Source: Pseudomonadota bacterium (lineage in GTDB: Bacteria > Pseudomonadota > Gammaproteobacteria > Burkholderiales > JAKAFK01). Taken from it: a stretch of DNA of 41,497 nt. Below, piece by piece: positions 1 to 11,009 of this stretch. The notes beneath the pieces were generated by a model that worked only from the letters and a program-made list of their open reading frames with translations, made no database searches and had not been told where the DNA came from. Numbering within the stretch: position 1 is the first letter of the stretch; the number at the start of each line of letters is the position of its first letter. The stretch is taken from the NCBI GenBank assembly GCA_021788645.1, contig JAJYKK010000022.1, positions 1-41,497 on the forward strand, read 5' to 3'. The translations under genes were made by a program, and so were the position numbers.

Positions 1-40
1 TGTCCGAATCGACGGCCGGCCCTCGTTAGGAAGGGTCTTC

Positions 41-1451
<1,411 letters not shown>

Positions 1452-1532
1452 GCGCAGTGCACAGGTGCCGACCGGCAACAGACTAGGAGTCCCGGGCGCA
1501 GGGCGCGGGCCATTAGTGGCATTTCAACACTT

Positions 1533-1538
1533 AGGAGG
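1533..1538 (+). promoter_or_regulatory. Strong Shine-Dalgarno site for atpE
   Basis: AGGAGG, a perfect anti-16S match, sits 8 nt before the atpE ATG at 1547, in a 95-nt spacer after atpB. The other genes of this operon have weaker or overlapping start sites. A strong site fits the need for many c subunits per enzyme, as known for atpE in other bacteria. Confidence 0.8.
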
Positions 1539-1546
1539 ATCGTAGA

Positions 1547-1840
1547 ATGACCGCCAGCATGATCAGTCAAATTTATGCCTACACCGCCGTCGGCGTGGGC
1601 ATCATTCTCGCGGCCGCGGGGCTAGGGTCGGCCATCGGATGGGGTCTCATCTGCTCCAAGACCCTCGAGGGCATCTCCCGGCAGCCGGAGATGCGGCCCA
1701 CCCTCATGGCCAACATGTTCATCTTCGCCGGGCTGATGGAGTCATTTCCTTTCATCGTGCTGGCATTTGCCATGTGGTTCCTTTTCGCCAACCCGTTTGT
1801 CGGCGCCCTAAGCGTCGCCCTGAAAGCGCTTGGGCATTAG
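1547..1840 (+). CDS. atpE: F-type ATP synthase subunit c
   Basis: A 97-residue hairpin of two membrane helices that forms the rotor ring. The polar loop ISRQPE (about 43-48) is the canonical RQP loop that contacts gamma/epsilon. Glu65 in GLMESFPF is the ion-carrying carboxylate. Ser66 follows it, as in Na+ rings, but the Gln32 equivalent is Trp32 (AIGWG) and the following Thr is Phe, so a full Na+ site is absent and proton coupling is the better inference. Trp at this point of the glycine-rich helix is unusual. Preceded by a perfect AGGAGG. Confidence 0.95.
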   Translation: MTASMISQIYAYTAVGVGIILAAAGLGSAIGWGLICSKTLEGISRQPEMRPTLMANMFIFAGLMESFPFIVLAFAMWFLFANPFVGALSVALKALGH

Positions 1841-1877
1841 AGCTTCAATCGGATCAGAGCTATAAGGAGCGCTTGTC

Positions 1878-2348
1878 ATGCACATCGATCTAACGCTCGT
1901 CGGCCAGACGATCGCCTTCGGGCTCCTCGTCTGGTTCGTCCACAAGGTCCTGCTGGGACCCCTGCAGACCCTGCTGTCGGCACGCCAGAAGCGGATCGCC
2001 GACGGACTTGCCGCTGGGGAACGGGGCAGGCACGAGCTGGAGCTCGCCCATCAGCGGGCAGCCGAGGTCCTGCGGAGCGCCAAGGCGACTGCCGAGAGAA
2101 TCGTGGCCGAGGCGGAACGCCACCGGGCCCGGGTGATCGAGGAGGCCGGCGCCCAGGCCAAGGTCGAGGGCGAGCGCTGGCTCGCCGCGGCGCGCGCCGA
2201 GTTCGACCAGGAAGTGCGGCGGACCAAGGAGGGCCTGCGAGCGCAGGTCGGGCGCCTCGCCCTGGCGGGCGCAGAGAAGATCCTGCGTCAGGAGGTGGAT
2301 CATACCGTCCACGTGAAGCTCTTGGCGCAGCTCGAAAGCAGTCTTTAG
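1878..2348 (+). CDS. atpF: F-type ATP synthase subunit b
   Basis: Peripheral stalk subunit b, 156 residues, the typical length. One N-terminal membrane helix (about 5-26, including GQTIAFGLLVWF) is followed by a long charged helix rich in Ala, Glu and Arg that forms the dimeric coiled coil holding F1. LLSARQKRIADGL (about 32-44) matches the conserved region after the membrane helix. AGGAG (1864-1868) lies 9 nt before the ATG. It sits between atpE and atpH as in standard operons. Confidence 0.93.
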   Translation: MHIDLTLVGQTIAFGLLVWFVHKVLLGPLQTLLSARQKRIADGLAAGERGRHELELAHQRAAEVLRSAKATAERIVAEAERHRARVIEEAGAQAKVEGERWLAAARAEFDQEVRRTKEGLRAQVGRLALAGAEKILRQEVDHTVHVKLLAQLESSL

Positions 2349-2358
2349 AGGGCGTCCC

Positions 2359-2904
2359 ATGCACAACCCAGCCACTCTCGCCCGACCCTACGCCAGAGCG
2401 ATTCTTCAGCTTGCGCGCCGCGACGACGCCTTCGCACAGTGGTCGCAGATGCTCGGGCTTGCGGCTAGCGTCGCCGCCGATCCGCGCATGCAGCGGCTGA
2501 CCGGTGATCCCCGTTTTTCCGGCACGCGGGTCGAGACGATTTTTCTGGCGATCGTGGGCGAGCAGATGACCGGGCAGGCGAAGCAGCTCCTGCGGCTGCT
2601 TGCCGAGAACAAGCGCCTGCCGCTCTTGCCTGCGATCCGAAGCGCCTTCGAGCGGCTTCGGGCGGAAGACGAAGGCGTGCTCGACGTGCGCATCACATCG
2701 GCTTTTCCGCTCCAGGAGGAGGCCGTCGAGGCACTCTCCGCGCGGCTGCAAACCAAATTCGGGCGCCGCGTTCGCCCGCACGTCCACATCGATGCCTCCT
2801 TGATCGGAGGCGTGAAGATCGAGGCGGGGGACCACGTCATCGATGCATCCGTTTTGCACGCCCTTGACGCCCTGAGCACCTTGATCGATTGCCGGGAGGA
2901 ATGA
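2359..2904 (+). CDS. atpH: F-type ATP synthase subunit delta
   Basis: Delta subunit, 181 residues, which caps the alpha3beta3 crown and binds subunit b. The N terminus ([10 protein letters not shown]) is the conserved OSCP/delta start. [16 protein letters not shown] (about 78-93) and the C-terminal [19 protein letters not shown] are family signatures. Its stop (2902-2904) overlaps an ATG at 2901; atpA is more likely to start at 2907. Confidence 0.93.
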   Translation: MHNPATLARPYARAILQLARRDDAFAQWSQMLGLAASVAADPRMQRLTGDPRFSGTRVETIFLAIVGEQMTGQAKQLLRLLAENKRLPLLPAIRSAFERLRAEDEGVLDVRITSAFPLQEEAVEALSARLQTKFGRRVRPHVHIDASLIGGVKIEAGDHVIDASVLHALDALSTLIDCREE

Positions 2905-2906
2905 CC

Positions 2907-4466
2907 ATGCAGCTCAATGCCCAGGAAATCAGCGACTTGATCCGTGACCGGATCGATTCCCTTGTGGAGCAGCCGTTGCCGCGCACACAGGGCACCATCG
3001 AATCGGTCACCGACGGCATCGTCCGCATTTACGGGCTGGATGCCGTGATGCAGGGCGAGATGCTCGAGTTTCCGGGCAATACGCTCGGCTTCGCCTTGAA
3101 CCTCGAGCGCGACACCGTCGGCGCCGTGGTGCTGGGCGACTACGAGCATCTCACCCAGGGCGACCCCGTCTTTTGCACCGGCAAGATCCTCGAGGTGCCG
3201 GTGGGGGCTGGCCTCATCGGCCGCGTCGTGAACGCCCTGGGGCATCCCATCGACGGCAAGGGGGCGCTCGCCGCGGATCATCTCTCGGCGATCGAGCAGC
3301 CCGCCCCCGGCGTGATCGCGCGGCAGTCCGTCTCGGAGCCGCTGCAGACCGGGATCAAGGCGATCGATGCCATGGTGCCGATCGGGCGCGGCCAGCGGGA
3401 ACTCATCATCGGCGACCGGCAGACCGGCAAGACGGCGATCGCCATCGATACCATCATCAACCAGAAAGGTACGGGCGTCATCTGCATCTATGTGGCCATC
3501 GGGCAGAAGGCCTCCAGCATTGCGCAGGTCGTGCGCAAGCTCGAGGAGCACGGCGCGATGGCGCACACCATCGTGGTGGCGGCGTCCGCGTCGGATCCTG
3601 CGGCCATGCAATACATCGCGCCTTACGCGGGCTGCGCCATGGGGGAATATTTCCGGGACCGCGGCCAGGATGCCCTGATCTGCTACGACGACCTCACCAA
3701 GCAGGCCTGGGCCTATCGCCAGATTTCCCTGTTGCTGCGTCGCCCGCCGGGCCGGGAAGCCTACCCGGGCGACGTATTCTACCTTCACTCCCGGCTGCTT
3801 GAGCGCGCGGCGCGCGTGAACGCCCAACACGTCGAGCAGGCCACCGGGGGCACGGTGACCGGGCGAACGGGATCGCTGACGGCCCTGCCCATCATCGAGA
3901 CCCAGGCGGGCGACGTTTCGGCGTTCGTGCCCACCAATGTCATTTCCATCACCGACGGCCAGATCTTCCTGGAGACGGATCTGTTCAACGCCGGCATACG
4001 GCCGGCGATCAATGCCGGGCTTTCGGTCTCGCGCGTGGGGGGGGCCGCCCAGACGCGGCTCATCAAGAAGCTGGGCGGCGGGGTGCGGCTGGCGCTCGCC
4101 CAGCACCGCGAGCTGGCCGCCTTCGCCCAATTCGCGTCCGATCTCGACGAATCCACGCGCAAGCAGCTCGAGAGGGGCATGCGGATCACCGCCCTCATGA
4201 AGCAGCCGCAGTATGCCGTCACCTCGGCCGCCGATCTGGCGCTGTTGCTGTTCGCGATCAATAAGGGATTCATGGACGATGTCGAGTCTGCCCATGTGGG
4301 GACGTTCGAGAGGGCCCTTCGTTTCTTCATCGGGAGCCATCATGCGGCCCTCACGGCGGTGCTGGCCCAAGGGCAGGACCTGTCGAAGGACACCGAAGAG
4401 GCGCTGGCCGCGGCGATCACGCAATTCAAGTCAAACGGCGATTGGAATACCCACAAGGAGGGCTAA
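2907..4466 (+). CDS. atpA: F-type ATP synthase subunit alpha
   Basis: Regulatory, non-catalytic nucleotide-binding subunit of F1, 519 residues. The Walker A motif GDRQTGKTA is at about 169-177, exactly as in E. coli. The arginine-finger region [13 protein letters not shown] is intact. The N terminus [16 protein letters not shown] fits the family. The start at 2907 is preferred because AGGA (2897-2900) lies 6 nt upstream; an ATG at 2901 is too close to that site. The gene is followed 3 nt later by atpD, not by atpG as is usual. Confidence 0.95.
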   Translation: MQLNAQEISDLIRDRIDSLVEQPLPRTQGTIESVTDGIVRIYGLDAVMQGEMLEFPGNTLGFALNLERDTVGAVVLGDYEHLTQGDPVFCTGKILEVPVGAGLIGRVVNALGHPIDGKGALAADHLSAIEQPAPGVIARQSVSEPLQTGIKAIDAMVPIGRGQRELIIGDRQTGKTAIAIDTIINQKGTGVICIYVAIGQKASSIAQVVRKLEEHGAMAHTIVVAASASDPAAMQYIAPYAGCAMGEYFRDRGQDALICYDDLTKQAWAYRQISLLLRRPPGREAYPGDVFYLHSRLLERAARVNAQHVEQATGGTVTGRTGSLTALPIIETQAGDVSAFVPTNVISITDGQIFLETDLFNAGIRPAINAGLSVSRVGGAAQTRLIKKLGGGVRLALAQHRELAAFAQFASDLDESTRKQLERGMRITALMKQPQYAVTSAADLALLLFAINKGFMDDVESAHVGTFERALRFFIGSHHAALTAVLAQGQDLSKDTEEALAAAITQFKSNGDWNTHKEG

Positions 4467-5849
<1,383 letters not shown>

Positions 5850-5885
5850 CGCTGTGCGCCCATCGTCCTATCGCGAGGTCCATTC

Positions 5886-6749
5886 ATGGCAAGCGTCAAA
5901 GAAATCCGCGCCCAAATCACCAGCGCGCAAAATATCCGGCGCATCACGCACACCATGGAAATGGTGGCGACCTCCCGCATGCGGCGGGCGCAAAGCCGCA
6001 TGGCGGCGACGCGCCCCTATTGCGAGCGGCTGAAGGCCGTGGCCGGCCATCTGGCGCAAGCCCATTCGGAGTATCCGCATCCGTTTCTGGTGCCACGGGC
6101 CACCATCCGCCGCGCGGGCATCATTCTGATCACGTCCGACAAGGGATTGTGCGGCGGACTCAACGCCAACGCCCAGCGGTTGACCTTGAGCCAGGTCAAA
6201 CAGTGGGGGGAGCAGGGCATCACGGTCGATATCTGTGCCATCGGGGCCAAGGGGTTCCAGTTCGCGAAACGTGCGGGCCTTGCGGTTCGGGCGCATCAGG
6301 CCGGACTGGGCGAGACGCCCCACATCGATCAGCTGATCGGTCCCTTGACGGTGATGCTGAACGCCTACCGGGAAGGCGAGATCGATGCCCTCTATTTGTG
6401 CTATGCGCGCTTCGTGAGCGCCTTGCGCCAGGAAGCGCAGATGGAGCCGCTGCTGCCGCTGGGGGGGCAGCGGTTGGACACGCCGGCGCGCCACTGGGAC
6501 TATCTCTACGAGCCGGATGCCCGCAGCGTCCTCGACCTGTTGCTCGAACGCTACGTGGAGACCCTGATCTTCCAGGCCGTCGCCGAGAACATGGCCTCCG
6601 AGCAGGCCTCGCGCATGGTGGCCATGAGGGCGGCCACGGAAAATGCCGACGACATGATCGGTGCCTTGCGCCTGCTCTACAACAAGAGCCGGCAGGCGGC
6701 CATCACCAAGGAACTGTCGGAAATCGTCTCCGGGGCCGCGGCGGTCTAG
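5886..6749 (+). CDS. atpG: F-type ATP synthase subunit gamma
   Basis: Central rotor shaft, 287 residues, normal length. The N-terminal helix (SVKEIRAQITSAQNIRRIT, then MEMVATSRMRRAQ) and the C-terminal helix ending KELSEIVSGAAAV are the coiled coil that turns inside alpha3beta3. The globular part has LITSDKGLCGGLN. Starts 36 nt after atpD and is followed by atpC. The displaced position (after atpD) is the odd feature; the protein itself looks ordinary. Confidence 0.95.
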   Translation: MASVKEIRAQITSAQNIRRITHTMEMVATSRMRRAQSRMAATRPYCERLKAVAGHLAQAHSEYPHPFLVPRATIRRAGIILITSDKGLCGGLNANAQRLTLSQVKQWGEQGITVDICAIGAKGFQFAKRAGLAVRAHQAGLGETPHIDQLIGPLTVMLNAYREGEIDALYLCYARFVSALRQEAQMEPLLPLGGQRLDTPARHWDYLYEPDARSVLDLLLERYVETLIFQAVAENMASEQASRMVAMRAATENADDMIGALRLLYNKSRQAAITKELSEIVSGAAAV

Positions 6750-6780
6750 CGGACAAGGACATAGGGAGGACTGCTGGCTT

Positions 6781-7200
6781 ATGGCCATGACCGTGCATGT
6801 CGACATCGTGAGCCCCGAGGAATGTCTATTTTCCGGGCTTGCGCGGTTTCTGATCGTTCCCGCCGAAATGGGAGAAGTCGGGATTTTCCCGCACCATGCG
6901 CCCATGATCACGCGCATCCGGCCGGGCACCGTGCGCATCGACCGGGTGCGCCCGGATCCCGACGAATTCATCTTCATCTCCGGCGGGATCCTGGAGGTGC
7001 AGCCGCAATGCGTGACGATCCTGTCAGACACCGCGGTGCGTGCACGGGATCTCGACGAGAAGGCCGCGCTGGAAGCCCGTCGCAAGGCGGAGGAGGCGGT
7101 CAAGGACCGCGTCTCGGCCGCGGATTTCGCCCGGCTGCAGGCGGAGATCTCGAAGGCCCTGGCAGAGATCCAGGCGGTGCGCACCGCGCATCACGGCTGA
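6781..7200 (+). CDS. atpC: F-type ATP synthase subunit epsilon
   Basis: Epsilon subunit, 139 residues. The N-terminal beta-sandwich has the conserved VSPEECLFSG and VPAEMGEVGIFPHHAPMI; the C-terminal two-helix part (about 90-139) is the regulatory arm that inhibits ATP hydrolysis. Start at 6781 chosen because AGGGAGGA (6763-6770) lies 10 nt upstream; an ATG at 6787 is possible. The gene ends the operon and overlaps, tail to tail by 10 nt, the convergent gene on the minus strand, so no separate terminator fits between them. Confidence 0.94.
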   Translation: MAMTVHVDIVSPEECLFSGLARFLIVPAEMGEVGIFPHHAPMITRIRPGTVRIDRVRPDPDEFIFISGGILEVQPQCVTILSDTAVRARDLDEKAALEARRKAEEAVKDRVSAADFARLQAEISKALAEIQAVRTAHHG

Positions 7201-7919
7201 ATCGGATTTCGTTTCTTGCCGGCAAGCGGCGGCGTCGCCGGCGCGGGCGCGGCGACCGGGCCGCGCGTGCCGGCACCGGGCGGCATGGGGGGCGCCTTCG
7301 GAATCGCAAGCCGGCCGGACGCCGGTTCCTTCACCGGCAGGGGCGGCACCTGGGGCTTTGGGCGGGACCCGGGGGACGGTTGCTTTCGGGCTTGGGCGCG
7401 CTTTTTCACGCCCAATATCTCCAAGGCGGCTTCCTCCGCCTGTCCGGCGGCGGCCTGGGCGCGCTGCGCCGCGGCTTCCGCGCGTCTTGCGGCCGCCAGC
7501 GCCTCGCGCACCGAGGGGTCCTGCGCGTGCGGCGCCTTGGCGAGCGTGCACAGACGCGCTTCGAAGGCATCTCCGATGGTGTCGGGAATGATCGGTGCGG
7601 CGCCTTGCGTCATGGCGCCGTCGTCGATGAGGCGCCCGTCGGCGGCGTACAGGAGGTAGTTCAGGAGGGCCAGCGTATGGCTGCCGCAATCGATGCGTTC
7701 CCGGTACAGGCCTGACCGGGCGATCCCCTGCTTGAGGCGCTGCGGGGTGCCGAAAACCACTTTCTTCCAGTACGTGATGATCTGGTCCTGGATCACCAGA
7801 TTGGAGCGGTCGAAATAATAGGCATTGCCGTCGGTGGGCCCCGGCACGCGCGTCCATTGCGCCGCGAACGCGGGCGTACACAGCAAGAGCCAAGCGAGGG
7901 CGGGCGCGATTCTCTTCAT
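7191..7919 (-). CDS. Secreted surface-adhesin-E-like protein with Ala/Pro-rich tail
   Basis: A 242-residue protein with a clear signal peptide (MKRIAPALAWLLLCTPAFA, cut near residue 19-20). Residues about 20-125 resemble the surface-adhesin E domain found in many beta-proteobacterial exported proteins: a W..V......YYFD start, a WKKV strand, and two cysteines (Cys78, Cys124) that may form a disulfide. Then come an Ala-rich helical stretch (about 130-172) and a basic Pro-rich tail to the end. GGAG lies about 6 nt before the ATG. The function is unknown; the tail suggests a periplasm-spanning or wall-contacting segment. Its 3' end overlaps atpC by 10 nt. Confidence 0.7.
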   Translation of the reverse strand: MKRIAPALAWLLLCTPAFAAQWTRVPGPTDGNAYYFDRSNLVIQDQIITYWKKVVFGTPQRLKQGIARSGLYRERIDCGSHTLALLNYLLYAADGRLIDDGAMTQGAAPIIPDTIGDAFEARLCTLAKAPHAQDPSVREALAAARRAEAAAQRAQAAAGQAEEAALEILGVKKRAQARKQPSPGSRPKPQVPPLPVKEPASGRLAIPKAPPMPPGAGTRGPVAAPAPATPPLAGKKRNPIQP

Positions 7920-8138
7920 AAATGCTCCGCAACGAACTGTGCCGGTTCTGCCGCCGGGGGAGGGGCCGCTACCGATGCAGTGCCGGATATTCTAAGGCGT
8001 CCGCAGGAAGATCGCGAGCGCTGGGGCGTAGCGGCGGGAGCACCCGGGGCGAGGCGACGAAGGCGCTCAAGCGCCCGCGCGGGCGCGGCCCTTGAATCCA
8101 TATGGCCCCTTGCCGCTGCGGCCGACGGCCTCCCCCGC

Positions 8139-9608
8139 TCAACCGTCGTCATGGGTGCCGCCGCGCGCGCTGCGCGGCTGTGCTGATGCGCGTGCCCTGT
8201 GGCCACTGACCGCTGCGCCGTCGGCGTGACGCATGCGTGCGAAAACCGGCAGGGCGAGCAAGGGAAGCAGGGCGATCACGCGGAACACGGTGTGGAATGG
8301 GGATGCCGTCATATGAGACAGCTTCGGCGCCAGCAGTCCGAGGAGGGTGGCGCCGAACGAGACGCCGAAGCTTACCGTCAACTGCTGGATCAGGCCTCCG
8401 AGACTGGTGGCGCGGCTGAGACGCTCGGGCTCGACCTCGGCATAGGCCAGGGTATTGGAGGTCATGAACTGCGTGGATCGCACCAAGCCGAACAAAATGA
8501 TGGCGATCGCGATGGCCATCCGGGGCGTGTGCGGTCCAATCAGGGAAAAGCCTGCGAGCAGGCCTGTGCAAGCCAACGCGCTGCCGAGCAGCAGGGTCCG
8601 GAAGCCGAGGCGGCGCAACGCCGGGCCCATGGCGACGCGAACCAATGGCGCGCCGGCGGCGGAAAGGAACGTGAGTGAGCCGGATGCTACCGGACTCATG
8701 CCCAGGCCCAGCTGCAGCAGCACCGGCAGGAGGTACACCGGGGCGTTCATCGCCACGCGGCACAATCCGCCGGCGAGTGTCGCGATCCCGAAGGCGCGTT
8801 CGCGCAACAGGCTCAGGTCGACGGCGGGGTGCGGGTGCCCGCGGCTGCGCCACGCAAAGGCCAAGACGAGCCCAAGCGCGATTGCCGCAGTGGCGGCCAA
8901 GGCGATCCCGGGCAGGTGGCCGACGCCTTCCAGGGTGAACTGAAGCAGACCCACCCCCACGCAGAACAGCGCAAATCCCGCCAAGTCAAACGGGGGCACG
9001 TGGTCGGCCGGTTGCGGGGCGACGAAGCGATAGGCAAGCACCATGCCGATCAGGCCGAACGGCAGGTTGATGTAGAAGATCCAGCGCCAGGACAGGTAGG
9101 TCGTCAGGTAGCCGCCGAGCAGCGGGCCGACGAGGGGCCCGATGATCGCGGGAAGGGTCGTATACGTCATCGCCCGGACCAGTTCGTGGCGCGGGAAGCG
9201 GCGCAGCAGAATGAGACGCCCGACGGGGGTCATCATGGCCCCGCCAGCACCCTGAAGAACCCGCGTCGCCACCAGCATCGCAAAGCTGTCGGCGGCGCCG
9301 CACAGGGCCGAACCCAGGGTGAACACGGCGAGCGCCGCGGTGAACACCCGGCGCATGCCATAGCGATCGGCGCACCATCCGCTGAGCGGAATCAATACCG
9401 CGAGCGTCAGAATATACGCGCTCACGGCCAAGTTCATTTGGACCGCCGTGGTATGCAGCGCGCGGGCCATGTCCGGGATGGCCGTGGTCACTATGGTGGC
9501 GTCGAGCTGTTCCATCAGGAACGCGATCGCCACGATCAGCGGAATCAGCAGCTCGGGACGCCGCGGACGCTCCGGTCGTGGGGTGGCGGTGCCGATGCCG
9601 CCCGTCAT
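8139..9608 (-). CDS. DHA2-family MFS multidrug efflux transporter
   Basis: About 489 residues with 13-14 hydrophobic segments, in the 14-helix DHA2 (EmrB/QacA) group. The acidic motif in helix 1 (QLDATIVTTAIP) is typical of this drug:H+ antiporter family. Motif A appears as GWCADRYGMRRV and motif C as GPLVGPLLGGYL. The start at 9608 places the protein start right before the family N terminus; the open frame extends further upstream but over the intergenic region and the end of the hydrolase gene. It is the last gene of a marR-hydrolase-pump operon (46-nt gap). Substrate cannot be read from sequence. Confidence 0.9.
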   Translation of the reverse strand: MTGGIGTATPRPERPRRPELLIPLIVAIAFLMEQLDATIVTTAIPDMARALHTTAVQMNLAVSAYILTLAVLIPLSGWCADRYGMRRVFTAALAVFTLGSALCGAADSFAMLVATRVLQGAGGAMMTPVGRLILLRRFPRHELVRAMTYTTLPAIIGPLVGPLLGGYLTTYLSWRWIFYINLPFGLIGMVLAYRFVAPQPADHVPPFDLAGFALFCVGVGLLQFTLEGVGHLPGIALAATAAIALGLVLAFAWRSRGHPHPAVDLSLLRERAFGIATLAGGLCRVAMNAPVYLLPVLLQLGLGMSPVASGSLTFLSAAGAPLVRVAMGPALRRLGFRTLLLGSALACTGLLAGFSLIGPHTPRMAIAIAIILFGLVRSTQFMTSNTLAYAEVEPERLSRATSLGGLIQQLTVSFGVSFGATLLGLLAPKLSHMTASPFHTVFRVIALLPLLALPVFARMRHADGAAVSGHRARASAQPRSARGGTHDDG

Positions 9609-9654
9609 CGCCGCCGCTCGGTGGGCTGGTGACCCGGCATGGCCCGCAAGCGCC

Positions 9655-10218
9655 CTATCCGCGTGCCGCGTCGAGGAGGGCGATGATCTCCTGCGTCGAA
9701 CCGATCTCCCCCAGCCGCGGAAAAATCGCCTCGAGGCTGTTGGCATGGGCGCGAGGGTTTGTGTCGGTCATCGCGTCTGCGGCCAGCGCGACATGGAAGC
9801 CGATCTCGTAGGCTTGGCGGGCGGTCGATTCGACGCCGATGCTGGTGGAGACGCCGCACACCACCACCTGGGTGACCCCGAGCGCCTTCAACCGTTCAGC
9901 GAGATCGCTGTGCGTGAACGCGCCCCATGTCCGCTTGGTCACCGTCAGATCCTGCGGCGCGTGGCCCAGTTCGGGCAACAGGTCCGTCCAGTCTGCCGGG
10001 AACCCATCGAGGCGCCGTCCCTGCTGCGTCCGCCCGGGTGCCGTGCCCGCGACGTTGACGAGTACGACCGGCAGCTGGTGCCGCCGAAACGCGGCGGCGA
10101 GGGTGCCTGCCCGTTGTGCGATCTGGGAAACCGGGTGCGCGGTGGGAAGGGCCGCAATGCCCTTCTGGAGATCGATCACGATCAGCGCGGGGGTCGGGTC
10201 AAGCGCGGAAATGGTCAT
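9655..10218 (-). CDS. Isochorismatase-family cysteine hydrolase
   Basis: About 187 residues with the full catalytic triad of the isochorismatase/nicotinamidase-like fold: Asp16 in IVIDLQ, Lys95 in VTKRTWGAF, and Cys121 in VVVCGVSTSIGVE. Members hydrolyse amides or vinyl ethers such as nicotinamide, N-carbamoyl compounds or isochorismate. The metal-binding residues typical of nicotinamidases are not obvious, so a specific substrate is not assigned. Start at 10218 preferred: GGAG lies 8 nt upstream, whereas the ATG at 10224 is only 2 nt from it. It sits between a MarR regulator and an MFS pump, suggesting degradation or modification of the compound that the pump exports. Confidence 0.88.
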   Translation of the reverse strand: MTISALDPTPALIVIDLQKGIAALPTAHPVSQIAQRAGTLAAAFRRHQLPVVLVNVAGTAPGRTQQGRRLDGFPADWTDLLPELGHAPQDLTVTKRTWGAFTHSDLAERLKALGVTQVVVCGVSTSIGVESTARQAYEIGFHVALAADAMTDTNPRAHANSLEAIFPRLGEIGSTQEIIALLDAARG

Positions 10219-10281
10219 GGGCATTGCTCCGTGATGGACGCACCGCCGATCGATCCCCAGCGGTCGCGGCGGGGTGGGTGG

Positions 10282-10719
10282 TCAACCGCCGCTGAGGCGC
10301 TTGATTAACGGGGTGGCCGCCGCCAGGGTGTGCAGCTCTTTCCGGCTCAGCCGGGACAAGGCGGTCTCCATCCATTGCTGCTGGGCTGCGCTGCGCCGAT
10401 GCCTCTCCTTCACGCCCAAGGGCGTGAGCGCGAACAGGATCTGCCGGCCATCGGTCGGATGGGGGCGTCGCTCGACGAGGCCCGCCGGCTCCAGGCTGGC
10501 GAGCACGGCCCCCATCGACTGCGGCTTTACCGCTTCCGCGCGCGCAAGGTCGGCGGTGGTCATCGGTCCATGGGACTCGAGCCGCGCCATGGCGCTCAGC
10601 TGGGACAGCGTGAGTTCACCGGAACCTATCTGTGCCCGCAGTCGGCGGACCAACTGCCCGACGGCGAGCTTGAGCTCGACGGCGACATCATGCGGGCTAG
10701 GATCGGGGCTGCAGGGCAT
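10282..10719 (-). CDS. MarR-family transcriptional regulator
   Basis: 145 residues with a winged helix-turn-helix: LTLSQLSAMARLESHGPMTTADLARAEAVKPQSM region for helices 2-4, and the wing signature DGRQILFALTPLG (about 90-102). MarR proteins are usually repressors released by small phenolic or drug-like ligands. The gene starts the operon with the hydrolase and the DHA2 pump, the classic arrangement for a repressor of its own efflux operon. The promoter at 10726-10754 would start transcription at or very near its ATG, so the mRNA may be leaderless. Confidence 0.9.
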   Translation of the reverse strand: MPCSPDPSPHDVAVELKLAVGQLVRRLRAQIGSGELTLSQLSAMARLESHGPMTTADLARAEAVKPQSMGAVLASLEPAGLVERRPHPTDGRQILFALTPLGVKERHRRSAAQQQWMETALSRLSRKELHTLAAATPLIKRLSGG

Positions 10720-10725
10720 GACGCG

Positions 10726-10754
10726 ATGCTACCGGTAAAAAGGAAAGCTGGCAA
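10726..10754 (-). promoter_or_regulatory. Sigma-70 promoter of the marR operon
   Basis: On the minus strand, TTGCCA (10754-10749, 5/6 of the -35 consensus), a 17-nt spacer, then TAGCAT (10731-10726, 4/6 of the -10). The predicted start of transcription, about 7 nt downstream, falls at the marR ATG (10719). Confidence 0.55.
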
Positions 10755-10769
10755 GGGAGACTGGCAAGG
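10748..10769. repeat. Direct repeat CTGGCAAGG overlapping the marR -35
   Basis: CTGGCAAGG occurs at 10748-10756 and again at 10761-10769, a 13-bp period. The first copy overlaps the -35 box of the marR promoter. It could be an operator, though MarR proteins more often bind inverted repeats; chance cannot be excluded. Confidence 0.4.
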
Positions 10770-11009
10770 CCGCCTTTCATGCGGGATGGCCGCCGGATGC
10801 ACCGGCGGTCACGGCAGCAGGGCGAGCCTGCGTGTGCGCCACCTTGGCCCAAGGTCGCCGGCGCTGAATCGGCAGGGGGAACGCGCCCGATGGGGGCGAT
10901 GGTCAGGCGTGCCCGTTCCTGCTTCGCCCGGCCCGGCCGCGCCTGCGTCTGGCATGGGGCGGGGCGTCCGCGAGGGCGGAAGAAAATCGACGGCGCGTCT
11001 TGCGCAGCC

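Noticed and set aside
2406..4424. 672-residue open frame antisense to atpH and atpA
   Set aside because: Low-complexity, His/Arg/Gly-rich, no ribosome site, and fully explained by codon bias of the ATP synthase genes.
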